From Phycisphaerales bacterium (GTDB lineage Bacteria; Planctomycetota; Phycisphaerae; Phycisphaerales; UBA1924), in assembly GCA_013360675.1 (NCBI GenBank), contig JABWBB010000005.1, positions 23,330 through 87,329 of the forward strand: DNA of 64,000 bases, given 5' to 3'. Under the pieces are notes generated by a model. The model did not search any database. It saw nothing but the letters and a program-made list of their open reading frames with translations, and had not been told where the DNA came from. Made by a program: the position numbers and the translations under genes. This document shows, piece by piece, positions 45,413 through 54,974 of the stretch (position 1 is its first letter; every line of letters begins with the position of its first letter).

Positions 45413-46857
45413 CCGCCGTCGGGCAGTTCCTCGGGCTCGCTGGCCGGCTGAGGGCTGTCGGGACGGCGTCCCATGCCCGGCGTGCCCCGCGTCGCATCAC
45501 CCGGATTGGCCGGTGCGGCGCTGGGTGAGCCGAGCGTCTGGGGCGTCTCGCCCACGGGCGCCAGCCCGCCGCCGTCGGCCGCCTTGAGGCGATCGACCCG
45601 GAAGGGCGTGATGAGGTTGAGCTGCAGGGAGCGGTCGAGCTGGGCCTGCCCCACCACCCCCACCACCTGGCCGAGATACTTATCGAGGTCGAACTCGTCT
45701 GTCTTGCGGATGTACCCCAGCGTACGACCGGCGGCACCGCCGACGCTGACCACGCGGTACATCTGCGGCAGGCGCTTGCCGTCGTAGACCGTGCTGGGCT
45801 GGAGTTGCCCGATCAGCGTGTAGACGCGGGTGCGCTCCCACGCGGCGAGCTGCTCCTGCAGGCGGATTCGATCCGCGTCGAGGGCGGCCTTGGCCTCCTC
45901 GGCCTTGCGGATGCGCTCGCGCACATCCTTGCGGATCTGCAACGCGGCGACGCGCTGCTCGAGTTGCGTGCGTCGGCGGGCATCGCCCGAACCGCTGGCC
46001 TCGATCGCACGCTGGTACTCGGCGATGAGCTCGTCGATCTCCGCCGTCTCGGCCGGTTCCTTCCAGATCCGCTGGAAGGCCGATTCAAGCCCCTCGACCG
46101 TGCCCACCGGACGCTCGGCGGGGCCCATCGGGTTCGCGGCCTCTTGGCCCGGGGCGGGCGCGACTGGGGCCACCTCCGTGGGCTGCACGGGCTGGGTCAG
46201 GTCGACCACGGGCTTGACCTCGGGGACGCTGGGCTTGACCTCGGGCGCGGGCTCTTCAGGAGGCTTGGGCTTGGCCAGGCCGAGCTTCTCGAGGAAGCTG
46301 GCGGCTTCGGTGTCGGTCGCGCGGCGGAGCAGCCGCGTTTCAACATAGCCGCGGGCCTGATCGGGGGCCTTGACGAGGTACGCGACGATCGGGCCGCCCT
46401 CGGTTTCACGCACCGGCTCGATGATCTCGAGCGTAGTGCCCTCGGGGATCGGGGCCGGTGAGGCGTCGGTCCAGCTGAAGGCATAGCCGCGGGTCTGCTG
46501 AGGAGCCTTGATGCGAGCGGCCTTGACAGTCTTGGCCGTGGTCCCGCTGACGCTGACGTCCTCCACGCGAATGAAGACCCCAGTGCCCTGGGGATAGGTC
46601 ACCCGCGACCAGGTAGGGCTGTCGGCGTCGACCCGCAGGAATGTGCCCGGGGTCAGCGTGGTGATGGTGTAGTAGTGCTCGCTGGCGCCGCCACGCATGG
46701 GGGTGGCGCTGTCGGCGATGACCACGTAGGGGGCGACGTCGGCGACCTGGGCGCTGGCCACTCCGGCGAGCAGGCACGATGCCGCGGGGGCCGCGACAGC
46801 GCCAACAAGAGCGGGGGAAAGGGCAAGGATGGTGTTCGTGATGAGGCGGCGGACCAT
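45406..46857 (-). CDS. Exported protein with SH3-like region and coiled coil
   Basis: A 483-residue protein of unknown function. It has a signal peptide (about 1-36, ending GVASAQ) and a bacterial SH3-like region (about 40-115, SATPMRGGASEHYYTITTL and GTFLRVD), often a cell-wall-binding fold. A Pro/Glu/Val-rich stretch (about 210-260), a charged coiled coil (about 285-360) and a beta-rich domain (about 365-435) with a Pro-rich tail follow. ATG 46857 sits behind AAGGAG. It probably sits in the envelope. Confidence 0.7.
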   Translation of the reverse strand: MVRRLITNTILALSPALVGAVAAPAASCLLAGVASAQVADVAPYVVIADSATPMRGGASEHYYTITTLTPGTFLRVDADSPTWSRVTYPQGTGVFIRVEDVSVSGTTAKTVKAARIKAPQQTRGYAFSWTDASPAPIPEGTTLEIIEPVRETEGGPIVAYLVKAPDQARGYVETRLLRRATDTEAASFLEKLGLAKPKPPEEPAPEVKPSVPEVKPVVDLTQPVQPTEVAPVAPAPGQEAANPMGPAERPVGTVEGLESAFQRIWKEPAETAEIDELIAEYQRAIEASGSGDARRRTQLEQRVAALQIRKDVRERIRKAEEAKAALDADRIRLQEQLAAWERTRVYTLIGQLQPSTVYDGKRLPQMYRVVSVGGAAGRTLGYIRKTDEFDLDKYLGQVVGVVGQAQLDRSLQLNLITPFRVDRLKAADGGGLAPVGETPQTLGSPSAAPANPGDATRGTPGMGRRPDSPQPASEPEELPDGGQ

Positions 46858-47076
46858 GGACTCAATACTCCTTGCGTCGGGTCGGGCAGAACCCGCCTGA
46901 CCGGCCTCGTGCCGGCGCGTGGTGGCGGAGAACCAGAAAATCGGCATGTGCCTGCAAGACGCTCGATAATACGCACCGAACACCGCCCGCTCAGCCCCTG
47001 TCAATCTGGGCGAAGGCCCCGGGGAAGGGCCTCACCCTTTGACGAACGCGGGCACGACGGCTACGTTGTGGTCCCC

Positions 47077-48909
47077 ATGACCCCCCGGCCAGCCGTGACC
47101 GGGCCCCTGGGCGCCACGTGCGCCCTGGCGCTGGCCCTGTTTGCGGGTTGCTCTCAATCACCCTTTGGCGCTGACGCCGAACGCGACCTGCGTCGGAGCG
47201 TGATCGAATCGGCACGCCGCGAGTTGGCCGACGCCCAGAAGAACCCCGCGCCGATCGTGACCACACGCGAAGAGAGCATCGCCCGGCTCGGGCTCGACCC
47301 GGCCACGCTGGCCGAGCTCGAAACCATGGCTGGACCGGTGGCCAATCGCGCCACGCCGCTGAGCCTGGGTCAGGATCTGATGGGGCAGCCCCAGCGCGTC
47401 GCGCCCGTGAGCCTCAAGCACGCCGTCCGCTCGGCCACTGCCAAGAACCTCCAGGTGCAGTTCGCCCGCATCGCTCCGGCGATCACCGAATCGCAGGTGG
47501 CGGCGGCGGAGGCGGCCTTCGACTGGACGGTCTTCTCCAACGTCAACTACAACAACCTGGATTCGCCCCGCGTGGCGACTGGCTTTGGCGGTTCGGCGAC
47601 GAGCAACCGCGTCGACCAGAGCCAGAGTGTGGGCACGCAGGTAGGTGTCCGGCGACCGCTGGTTTCGGGAGGTCGCCTCACGATTCAGCATGATTATTCG
47701 TACACCGACAACTCGACCCCGGGCCTGACGAGCGATCCCAATCCCGCCAACCAGGTGGCTTTTACCCTGCAGTGGGACCAGCCGCTGCTCAAGGGCTTTG
47801 GCAGCGACGTGACGCAGTCGGAGATACGCCTGGCGCGCAACGCCGAACGGCGTGACGTGCAGCAGCTGAAGCGCGAACTGATCCGCACCGTCACCGAGAC
47901 CGAGCGCAACTACTGGCAGCTGGTGCAGGCGCACCGCGACGTTCAGATTCTGCGCCGGCTGCTCGAGCGGGGCGAGCGCGTCCGCGACCAGTTGAAGCAG
48001 CGCGAGCGCATCGACGCCAACCAGGCGCAGATCGCCGACGCCATCGCCCGCGTGGAGGGTCGCAAGGCCGACCTGGCCCGGGCGCAGACGCAGCTCAAGA
48101 TCGTCTCGGACCGCCTCAAGATCCTCATCAATGACCCCGAGTGGCCCATCGGCTCGGACATCGTGCTGGTGCCCTCGGACGACGCGATCGACGCCCCGAT
48201 CAAGTTCAGCCTGCTCGATTCGCTGCGCAGCGCAATCCAGCAGCGCCCCGAGGTGCAGCAGGCGATCCTCTCGATCGACGACGCCTCGATCCGCCAGACG
48301 GTCGCACGCAACAGCCGCCTGCCAGACCTCAACGTCCGCCTCCAGGCCCGCTTTGCCGACATGGACGACAACACGGCCCAGGCCTACGGCTCGATCTTCG
48401 GGCGCGAGTTTGTCGACTATGTCGTCGCCCTCGCCTTCGAGATGCCCATCGGCAACCGCCGGGCCGAGGCCGAGTACCGGCGGCGTCGCCTCGAGCGCAT
48501 GCAGTCGGTCATCTCGTATCGGAACACCATCCAGCAGACGCTGGGCGAGGTGATGGGCGCGCTCAACCGCGTGACCCTCAACCACGCGCTGATCGCCCAG
48601 AGCCAGGTCGGGCGGCTGGCCGCCTCGGAATCGCTGCGGGTGCTCCTGATTGAAAAGGAGATCACGCAGGGGTACACGATCGAGCGGCTCAACGTCGAGT
48701 TCCAACAGCAGGAGCGACTGGCCGCCGCCGAACGCGACGAGGTCCAGGCGCTGACCGAATACAACAGCGCGCTGGCCGATCTGTTCGCGGCGATGGGCAC
48801 CACGCTCGAGCGCAACGGCATCGCGTTCATCGTCCCCGCGGGCGACGACGTGACGTTCGACCGCTCGCCGATCGATTTCAAGAACCTCGAAAAGGCACAC
48901 ACCCGCTAG
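47077..48909 (+). CDS. TolC-family outer-membrane lipoprotein
   Basis: A 610-residue outer-membrane efflux channel subunit. It has a lipoprotein signal with lipobox LFAGC (Cys about 25) and then two TolC-type helical repeats with long coiled coils (RELIRTVTETERNYWQLVQA in the first, RYRNTIQQTLGEVMGALNR-like helices in the second). A linker of about 75 residues precedes the first repeat. The inner-membrane and adaptor partners are not nearby. ATG 47077 was chosen because the lipoprotein signal begins there. Confidence 0.85.
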   Translation: MTPRPAVTGPLGATCALALALFAGCSQSPFGADAERDLRRSVIESARRELADAQKNPAPIVTTREESIARLGLDPATLAELETMAGPVANRATPLSLGQDLMGQPQRVAPVSLKHAVRSATAKNLQVQFARIAPAITESQVAAAEAAFDWTVFSNVNYNNLDSPRVATGFGGSATSNRVDQSQSVGTQVGVRRPLVSGGRLTIQHDYSYTDNSTPGLTSDPNPANQVAFTLQWDQPLLKGFGSDVTQSEIRLARNAERRDVQQLKRELIRTVTETERNYWQLVQAHRDVQILRRLLERGERVRDQLKQRERIDANQAQIADAIARVEGRKADLARAQTQLKIVSDRLKILINDPEWPIGSDIVLVPSDDAIDAPIKFSLLDSLRSAIQQRPEVQQAILSIDDASIRQTVARNSRLPDLNVRLQARFADMDDNTAQAYGSIFGREFVDYVVALAFEMPIGNRRAEAEYRRRRLERMQSVISYRNTIQQTLGEVMGALNRVTLNHALIAQSQVGRLAASESLRVLLIEKEITQGYTIERLNVEFQQQERLAAAERDEVQALTEYNSALADLFAAMGTTLERNGIAFIVPAGDDVTFDRSPIDFKNLEKAHTR

Positions 48910-48962
48910 TGCGCGAGTGTGCCAAGGTCACGGGCATGTTCTCGTGCGGCTCGACGCCGGGT

Positions 48963-49985
48963 TCAGCGCGGGGCAGCGCCCGTCGCGGGCGGCGTGATCG
49001 CCTGACGCTGGGCCGCACCGAAGGCAGGGGCGTCCACAAGCCGCGCGGATTTCAGTTTCACGCTCGACGTCGGACGGCTGATTTCGCCCTGGCCGTTGTC
49101 CGCCACCGGCACCGCCTGCAGCTTGGTCAGGGTCTCGACGCCGTCGACCGCCTGCGCAAAGGCGCAGTACTTTCCATCGAGGAACTGGGTCCCCTCGCGG
49201 CTGAAGCAGATGAAGACCTGCGACCCGTTGGTATTCGGGTCACCCGTCCGCGCCATCGAGAGCACGCCCATCGCGTGGGGCAACTTGCTGGGCTCGAGGT
49301 CGATCACGTAGCCTGGCCCGCCCGAGCCTGTCCCGGTCGGGTCGCCCACCTGGGCCATGAAGCCGGGGCGCTGGCCGCTCGGCCCGATGATGCGGTGGAA
49401 CTCGATGTCGGTATAGAACCCCCCCGCGACCAGCGAGCGGAAGTTCCACGCCGTGTTGGGGGCCTCATCGGGGCGAAGCTGGAAAGTGATTGCGCCAAGG
49501 TCGGTCTCGAAGACCACCTGCTGATCAACATAGGCTCGAATGCCCGAGTAGCGCCCCTGCCCGGCGTTCCACTTGATGGGCTGGGGCGGCTTGTTGGGTT
49601 CGAATGTGTTGAGCGCTGTTGCGGGCGGGGTCAGCGGCTGGAGCACCACGGGGGCGCCGATGCGTTCCTCCCCCACCACGAGCTGGGCATAGACGAGGCG
49701 GGGCTCGGCATTGGTCCACAGATCAGGAAAGAGTGCGGCGATGTCAACGCCCCCGGGCACCACCGCGGCGGAGGCGTGGGGCTTGTCGGCGTTGGGCAGG
49801 AACAGTTCGACGCGTGCTGCGGCTTCATCCTTGCCGCTGGGCACCGCGACGCGCATGGGCGCGGGGCGTGAGATCCCGTAGTAGGTGCGATCGGGCGTGA
49901 GTTGTCCCTGCGCGGGGAGAACGGCGACGAACGAAAGGCCCGCCCCGAGGAGCATGGCGCCGGCGTGATTCCGTGTCTGATTCAT
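48963..49985 (-). CDS. Exported cyclophilin-type peptidyl-prolyl isomerase
   Basis: A 340-residue protein that catalyses cis-trans isomerisation of proline peptide bonds in the periplasm. It has a signal peptide (1-28, ending AQGQ), an N-terminal domain of about 120 residues of unknown type, and a cyclophilin domain (about 155-320) with FHRII, GFMAQVGDPTGTGSGGPGY, GVLSMARTGDPNTNGSQVF and FDG/FLDGKYCAFAQ. The active-site Arg and Phe of FHR.I and GF(M)xQ are kept. Confidence 0.92.
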   Translation of the reverse strand: MNQTRNHAGAMLLGAGLSFVAVLPAQGQLTPDRTYYGISRPAPMRVAVPSGKDEAAARVELFLPNADKPHASAAVVPGGVDIAALFPDLWTNAEPRLVYAQLVVGEERIGAPVVLQPLTPPATALNTFEPNKPPQPIKWNAGQGRYSGIRAYVDQQVVFETDLGAITFQLRPDEAPNTAWNFRSLVAGGFYTDIEFHRIIGPSGQRPGFMAQVGDPTGTGSGGPGYVIDLEPSKLPHAMGVLSMARTGDPNTNGSQVFICFSREGTQFLDGKYCAFAQAVDGVETLTKLQAVPVADNGQGEISRPTSSVKLKSARLVDAPAFGAAQRQAITPPATGAAPR

Positions 49986-50020
49986 GCCGCGATTCTACGC
50001 GGCGACCGCACGGCGCGGAA

Positions 50021-50998
50021 TTATTCGTCCTCGCCCGAAGCCTGCTGATCGAACCAGGTCCAGCGTTCCATCACCAGGCTGGCGGTCGCCTCGGCCTTGT
50101 CCTCGGGGAGCGAGGTGGCGAGATTGCCCGCAGGGTCGTTGTACCAGGTGACGGTCATGTCGGCGCGGAAGAAGTTGGCGCCGATCTTGTGGCTGACATC
50201 AGAACGGACGCGCATGCCGTCGGCGACCAGCGAGGACTGCGACGGATCGATCATGTAGAGGTTGCGGGTCAGCGGGCGGAGGAGGGGATCGGCCGTCTGC
50301 CAGCCCCAGCCGCCGGTCGGTCCCGCGCCGCGGAAGTGGTAGTTGCCGATGATCTCGAAATCAGACTCGTTGAAATCGGAGGCGAAGCGGGCGTAGGGGC
50401 TCTCGCCGCGGTGCGAGGGGCAAAAGAAGACCTTGCCCGCGGGCAGGAAATCCTGCGCGAAGAGCAGACCCAGACCATCCCACAGCGACTGGCCGGTGGG
50501 AGATTCGGTTTTAGCGATCCGCAGGGTCACCATGTCTTCGGGGCGATCCGAAGCGCGTGAGCGCGGGTCGAGCGGGAGATAGACGCTCGCGGGCAGATAC
50601 CCTTGGTTCTGATCGGCGTACATCACCAAGCCAAGGCCGATCTGGCGTACATTCGATTGGCAGGCCACGCGTCGAGCGGTTTCGGCCACGCTGCCGATCG
50701 TGGGGATCAGCAGCCCGATCAGGACCGCGATCACACCCATCGAAACAACGACGTCGACCAGCGTGAACCCGCCACGCACGCGGCTAGGTGCACGACAAGG
50801 GCGCACCGCGTCGCAGCGCGGGCCGCCCAGGCTCTGTGATTGGTTCTTCGCCTGCCCCCGCACATACCCTCCAATCGCGGAAGGTCCCTCACCGTCAATC
50901 GGACGATACCACCCCGGGTTCCTCACTGCAAGCCTAAAGAGATCCCTTGACGTCGAGATCCGATCAAATTTGCGCTCGTGTTTTGGTCGGGTGTTCAT
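50021..50998 (-). CDS. Prepilin-like DUF1559-type protein
   Basis: A type IV pilin-like protein with the cleavage site RGG|FTLVDVVVSMGVIAV, then a hydrophobic helix and a globular part ending in a DUF1559-like SHKIGANFFRADMTVTW. After cleavage position +5 is Asp, not the usual Glu. From the ATG at 50998 the leader would be 77 residues, unusually long; a GTG at 50806 would leave about 13 residues, which is more normal. It may be a pseudopilin of the secretion system that includes the ATPase at 1990 and the secretin at 40925. Confidence 0.75.
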   Translation of the reverse strand: MNTRPKHERKFDRISTSRDLFRLAVRNPGWYRPIDGEGPSAIGGYVRGQAKNQSQSLGGPRCDAVRPCRAPSRVRGGFTLVDVVVSMGVIAVLIGLLIPTIGSVAETARRVACQSNVRQIGLGLVMYADQNQGYLPASVYLPLDPRSRASDRPEDMVTLRIAKTESPTGQSLWDGLGLLFAQDFLPAGKVFFCPSHRGESPYARFASDFNESDFEIIGNYHFRGAGPTGGWGWQTADPLLRPLTRNLYMIDPSQSSLVADGMRVRSDVSHKIGANFFRADMTVTWYNDPAGNLATSLPEDKAEATASLVMERWTWFDQQASGEDE

Positions 50999-51205
50999 GA
51001 TGCGCTCGCTACTTCGTTAGGATGCGCGCTTGACCCGATGGGTTCCCGGGCGTTCGGGAATCGGTGGGATCGCGTGTTTTCCGCAACAGGCCGACGCATG
51101 AGCCCGTATCAGGGAGTGGGAAGTGAGCGAGCCGGTGGCTCGGCTGCCTTCCACGTCTGAGTATCTCGCTGAGGCGTCAAGCGTTGTGGCCTTGGGGGGC
51201 CTGGG

Positions 51206-51793
51206 ATGACCGGAGCAAGGCGGACAGTCCGGGCGGATGGGCGCGAGGACGCGGCTCTGATGAGTCGGGTCGCCGCCAACGAGGAAGGCGCTGTCGCCGA
51301 GTTGTATGAACGGTTCGGATCACTGGTCTTCAGAATGGCGTATCAAGTTCTTCCATCCCGAGCCGAAGCCGAAGACGCCGTGCAGGAGGTCTTTGTGCGC
51401 CTGTGGCGGACGGCGGGCCGCTACGACCAGGAGCGGGCCGCGTTGGTGACGTGGGTGATGCTGATCTCGCGTCGGCACCTGGTGGACAAGCTCCGCCGGA
51501 CGCGGGCGCGGGTGCGTGCGGTCGGGCTGGATGTCGCGCAGTCGCACGCGGCACCGACGATCGAATCGAAGGACACGGGGATGGAACGCAACGAGCGTCT
51601 CGAGACGCTCATGAAGCGGATCGACGCGCTCCCCGAGCTGCAGCAGACGGTGGTCAAGCGCGCTTACCTGGGCGGGCAGACCCTGCGGCAGATCGGTGAA
51701 GAGATGAAGATCCCGCTGGGAACGATCAAATCGGCATTGTCACGCGCGCTCGTGAGGCTGCGTGAACGGACAGGCGAGGAGTTGGCCACATGA
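51206..51793 (+). CDS. ECF-type RNA polymerase sigma factor
   Basis: A 195-residue sigma-70-family factor of the extracytoplasmic-function type. Region 2 is clear (AEDAVQEVFVRLWRTAGRY, about 55-73) and region 4 ends in TLRQIGEEMKIPLGTIKSAL (about 160-179), a DNA-binding helix-turn-helix. Region 3 is absent, as expected. Its stop overlaps the start of the anti-sigma gene by 4 bp (ATGA). The regulon is unknown. Confidence 0.93.
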   Translation: MTGARRTVRADGREDAALMSRVAANEEGAVAELYERFGSLVFRMAYQVLPSRAEAEDAVQEVFVRLWRTAGRYDQERAALVTWVMLISRRHLVDKLRRTRARVRAVGLDVAQSHAAPTIESKDTGMERNERLETLMKRIDALPELQQTVVKRAYLGGQTLRQIGEEMKIPLGTIKSALSRALVRLRERTGEELAT

Positions 51794-52590
51794 GTTTGAA
51801 GGATCTTCTCGAACTTGCCCATCTTGATGCGCTCGGGCTCCTCGATGAGGACGACCAGCGTCGGTACGAGCGTGCCTTCATGGCCGCCCCGCCCGCCATC
51901 AAGGATCAGGTCCGCGCCGAGCAGGCCCGCTGGGCCGACATGGACCCCATGCTCCCCCGCGTGGAGCCCCCGGCGGACCTCCGCGATCGCGTGCTGGCGG
52001 CGGTCGAGCAGGCCATGATCCGCGACGAGGCCCTGGGCGGCGGCGTGGGCGACGACATCTTCCCGACCAACCGCGTCTCGTCGCACTGGCGGACGGGCGC
52101 GGTCGCGCTGCTGACCTGCCTGGTCTTCTTCGTGGGCGCATTCGCCTACGTCTACTCGATCAACGATTCGATGCGCACGGCGATCGACCACGGCGCCGAC
52201 GAGACGCGTCGTCTGGCCACGTGGGGTACCAGCGATCATCTGCGCGATTCGATCTTCGATCCCGGCGTGGTCCACTCATACTTCCGCCCGGTGGATGAAA
52301 CCTCCACCGCCCGAGCGTCGGTCTATGTCTCGAAGGACTGGACCACGAGCAAGCTCTTTGTCGAGGGGCTCCCCTCGGCTCAGGGCGCCACGCTCCGCGT
52401 CTGCGTGGTCGATGAGAAGGACAATGTCGTCCGCGAGGTCGCCTCGTTCACCTCCGACGGGTCGATGACCCGCTGCGACGTGCCGGGCACCTTCACCAAT
52501 GGCACCCGCCTGGCCATCGTGTCGGTCCCGCGGAACGTGCCGTCCACCGCCGCCAGCGCGACGCTGCTCATGATCGCCACCATCGGCTGA
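51790..52590 (+). CDS. RskA-like membrane anti-sigma factor
   Basis: A 266-residue single-pass protein. The cytoplasmic part (about 1-95) resembles the RskA-type sigma-binding domain (HLDALGLLDEDDQRRYERAF). A membrane helix at about 101-121 (GAVALLTCLVFFVGAFAYV) precedes a periplasmic beta-rich domain. It probably holds the upstream sigma factor until proteolysis or a signal releases it. It is translationally coupled to that gene. The zinc motif of ZAS domains is not seen. Confidence 0.85.
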   Translation: MSLKDLLELAHLDALGLLDEDDQRRYERAFMAAPPAIKDQVRAEQARWADMDPMLPRVEPPADLRDRVLAAVEQAMIRDEALGGGVGDDIFPTNRVSSHWRTGAVALLTCLVFFVGAFAYVYSINDSMRTAIDHGADETRRLATWGTSDHLRDSIFDPGVVHSYFRPVDETSTARASVYVSKDWTTSKLFVEGLPSAQGATLRVCVVDEKDNVVREVASFTSDGSMTRCDVPGTFTNGTRLAIVSVPRNVPSTAASATLLMIATIG

Positions 52591-52612
52591 TCGATCGACA
52601 GCGCTGCGACGG

Positions 52613-53680
52613 CTATCCCTCGATCCCGAGGAACTCTTTCGCCGCGCCGCCCAGTAGGGCGTGCGTGGTGTCTTCGCCCAGTTCGCGGGCCATCGAGCGG
52701 ATGAGCGTGCCCGCGGCGTCCTCGCCCAGCGGGAAGGGGTAATCGCTGCCCAGCGCCACCCGCCGCGCCGAGAACAACTTCACGATCAGGCGCAGCGCGT
52801 CTTCGTCGTGCACCAGCGAATCGATCCAGAACCGTGCCGGCTGCTGGTCCTGCGCCAGATAGGCCCGCGGGTCTTGTGAATCGGGCGGGAAGAGATCCGG
52901 GCGGCAGGCCCTGCCGCGCGCAATCCGCCCCACCGTGCCGGGGAATGCGCCCCCGCCGTGCGCAAAGCAAACCCGAAGATCGGGCAGACGATCGAACACT
53001 CCCCCGAAGATCATCGACGAGATCGCCAGGGCTGATTCGGCGGTCATCCCCACGAGCCAGGGCATCCAATAGCGCGGCATGCGTTCCTTGGCCATCATGT
53101 CCCACGGGTGTACGAAGACAGCCGCCCCCAGGCGCTGGGCCGCCTCGAACACCGCATAGACCTCGGGCTCGTCGAGGTTCTTGCCCTCGACGTGGGTGCC
53201 GATCTGCACGCCGCTCAGCCCCAGTTCGTTCACGCAGCGTTCGAGTTCGCGGCAGGCCAGCGCGGGGTCCTGCATGGGGATCGTCCCCAGCCCGCGGAAC
53301 CGCTTGATCGCCGGGTCGCGTGAGGCGGGGGCGTCGCGGCAGATCTGGGCGATGTGATCGTTCAGCAGCCGCGCCAGGTCATAGGCGTCCTGCGCCTTGG
53401 CCCAGTACGAGAACATGACGGGCACGGTCGAGAGGACCTGCACATCGACGCCGGCTTGGTCCATCTGCGCCAGGCGCGCGGACGGGTCCCAGCAGTTGGG
53501 CTCGATCTCGCGGAAGTTGGTGCTTCCGCCGCCCGGCTCGCTGCGGCACATGCCGGCGTTGCCCGAGGCGAGATGGTCGAGATAAATCCAGCCCGGATAG
53601 CCGCTGCGCTGCGTCCAATCGGGCCAGCGCTGGGGCAGGATGTGGGTGTGGAGGTCAATGCTGAGCATGGGCTGCTGCAT
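52613..53680 (-). CDS. ACMSD-type amidohydrolase
   Basis: A 355-residue member of the aminocarboxymuconate-semialdehyde decarboxylase family. Metal ligands and active-site motifs: DLHTHIL near the N-terminus, [22 protein letters not shown] and [13 protein letters not shown]. The gene for 3-hydroxyanthranilate dioxygenase lies one gene away on the same strand. That enzyme makes the ACMSD substrate, so decarboxylation of ACMS to aminomuconate semialdehyde is the likely role. ATG 53680 ([13 protein letters not shown]) overlaps the upstream gene by 26 bases; ATG 53668 is possible. Confidence 0.85.
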   Translation of the reverse strand: MQQPMLSIDLHTHILPQRWPDWTQRSGYPGWIYLDHLASGNAGMCRSEPGGGSTNFREIEPNCWDPSARLAQMDQAGVDVQVLSTVPVMFSYWAKAQDAYDLARLLNDHIAQICRDAPASRDPAIKRFRGLGTIPMQDPALACRELERCVNELGLSGVQIGTHVEGKNLDEPEVYAVFEAAQRLGAAVFVHPWDMMAKERMPRYWMPWLVGMTAESALAISSMIFGGVFDRLPDLRVCFAHGGGAFPGTVGRIARGRACRPDLFPPDSQDPRAYLAQDQQPARFWIDSLVHDEDALRLIVKLFSARRVALGSDYPFPLGEDAAGTLIRSMARELGEDTTHALLGGAAKEFLGIEG

Positions 53681-54221
53681 CGTGGGGCGCGATGAGGGGC
53701 ATGTCAACGCTGTTTCCGCATTCGGGGCAGACCGGCACCGCAAGGCCCTTGAGGTCATAGCGACACGAGGGACAACATCCGGGGCGAGCCAGGCGGCTCA
53801 GCCGCCACCAGCACAAGAGCCCGAGCAGCAGAAAGAACACACCCGGCCACCACAAAGGCACGAACGCAACGTGCAGGTTGTACATTGTCAGCTTTGGTGG
53901 TGTGCGCGTCGAAAGCATCATCGTCCCATCGGAAATGCTGGGGCGCCACGACGTACTCGGACCGAGGATTATCCGCGGTCCACCCTGAATGCCGAACGTC
54001 CATACGGGCCACTCGGGCTTCATGGAGTCGGAACCCGACTCGACGGTAACCTGCGAGTCGGCGAAGCCAACAAAGACGAACCCCCGCGTGAATCCCATCC
54101 CCATCTGATCCGCGCTGAACGACATGGGCCTGATCCACGATGACGCAAACGCGATCCAGAACCCCCCCGCAACGACAGCGAGGATCGTCATCCATCGGAG
54201 CAGGCGTCGTGAAGCGTGCAT
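53655..54221 (-). CDS. Two-helix membrane protein with C-terminal zinc ribbon
   Basis: A 188-residue protein of unknown function. It has a membrane segment near the N-terminus (about 9-29) and another (about 118-140, [17 protein letters not shown]), with a non-cytoplasmic loop between. A short zinc ribbon follows: [12 protein letters not shown] and VCPECGN, with four Cys. This ribbon type recurs in planctomycete membrane proteins. It lies between the HAO and ACMSD genes on the same strand, 12 bp from the first and overlapping the second. Confidence 0.7.
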   Translation of the reverse strand: MHASRRLLRWMTILAVVAGGFWIAFASSWIRPMSFSADQMGMGFTRGFVFVGFADSQVTVESGSDSMKPEWPVWTFGIQGGPRIILGPSTSWRPSISDGTMMLSTRTPPKLTMYNLHVAFVPLWWPGVFFLLLGLLCWWRLSRLARPGCCPSCRYDLKGLAVPVCPECGNSVDMPLIAPHDAAAHAQH

Positions 54222-54233
54222 CGGGGGCTTGCC

Positions 54234-54893
54234 TTAGCGCCCTGCCTTGCCCGCCGCCCTCTTCTTCGCCTTCTTGCGTCCCGGGGGCGCCGTCGCCCCC
54301 GTCTTGGCCGCGGCCCTGACCTTGCCCTTCTTGATCTCGATCGTCCCGGCGCGCTGAATCACGCAGCCGCACTTCTTGCAGGTGCGCCGGCCCACGGGCC
54401 CGTTCCAGAAGTCGTTCATCACGACGGCGAGGTCCTTGTCGATCTTCTTGAGCACGAAGCGGGCGTCATACACCAGGTGGTCGCAGTCGGGGCAGTACCA
54501 CTGCAAGCCGTCCTTCTGCGGGTTGCCCTTGGTGTCGAACCCGCGCGGGAACTCGGCGATCAGCCCGATCGTCCCCGCCGGACGCTGCGGGCGGTGCGGC
54601 ACCCAGCGCGGCAGCAGGAAGAGGTCCCCCTCCTTGATGACCACGTCGTAGGGTTTGGACCCATCGAGCGGGCGCACCCGCACCGCGACGTCGCCCTTGA
54701 GTTGATAGAAGAGTTCTTCGGTGGGGTTCACGTGATAGTCGTTGCGCGTGTTGGGCCCGCCCGACACGAACAAAATCACGTCGGGGCTGCCCGTGAACAA
54801 CTGCTTGTTGCTCACCGGCGGCTTGAGGTGCTTCTCGTTCTGGCGGATCCACTTCTGCAGGTTCAGCGGCGGGACGATGGGCAACTTCTTCAT
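54234..54893 (-). CDS. 3-hydroxyanthranilate 3,4-dioxygenase
   Basis: Fe(II) cupin enzyme that opens the ring of 3-hydroxyanthranilate to ACMS in tryptophan catabolism. The 219-residue protein has the HAO motifs NDYHVNPTEELFYQLKGD (metal His and Glu) and LPRWVPHRPQRPAGTIG. The second metal site found in bacterial enzymes is complete: YCPDCDH (about 138) and CKKCG (about 174), Cys-x-x-Cys pairs. It ends with an extra Lys/Ala tail of about 30 residues. It is followed by the zinc-ribbon membrane protein and the ACMSD-type gene. Kynureninase and other kynurenine-pathway genes are not in the window. Confidence 0.92.
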   Translation of the reverse strand: MKKLPIVPPLNLQKWIRQNEKHLKPPVSNKQLFTGSPDVILFVSGGPNTRNDYHVNPTEELFYQLKGDVAVRVRPLDGSKPYDVVIKEGDLFLLPRWVPHRPQRPAGTIGLIAEFPRGFDTKGNPQKDGLQWYCPDCDHLVYDARFVLKKIDKDLAVVMNDFWNGPVGRRTCKKCGCVIQRAGTIEIKKGKVRAAAKTGATAPPGRKKAKKRAAGKAGR

Positions 54894-54974
54894 GCCCTAA
54901 GCATACCGCGCCAAGGCCGGAATGGCCCGCTGATGCACGGCCCCCGGCCGCACTACCCTCCCCCCAACCCGATC

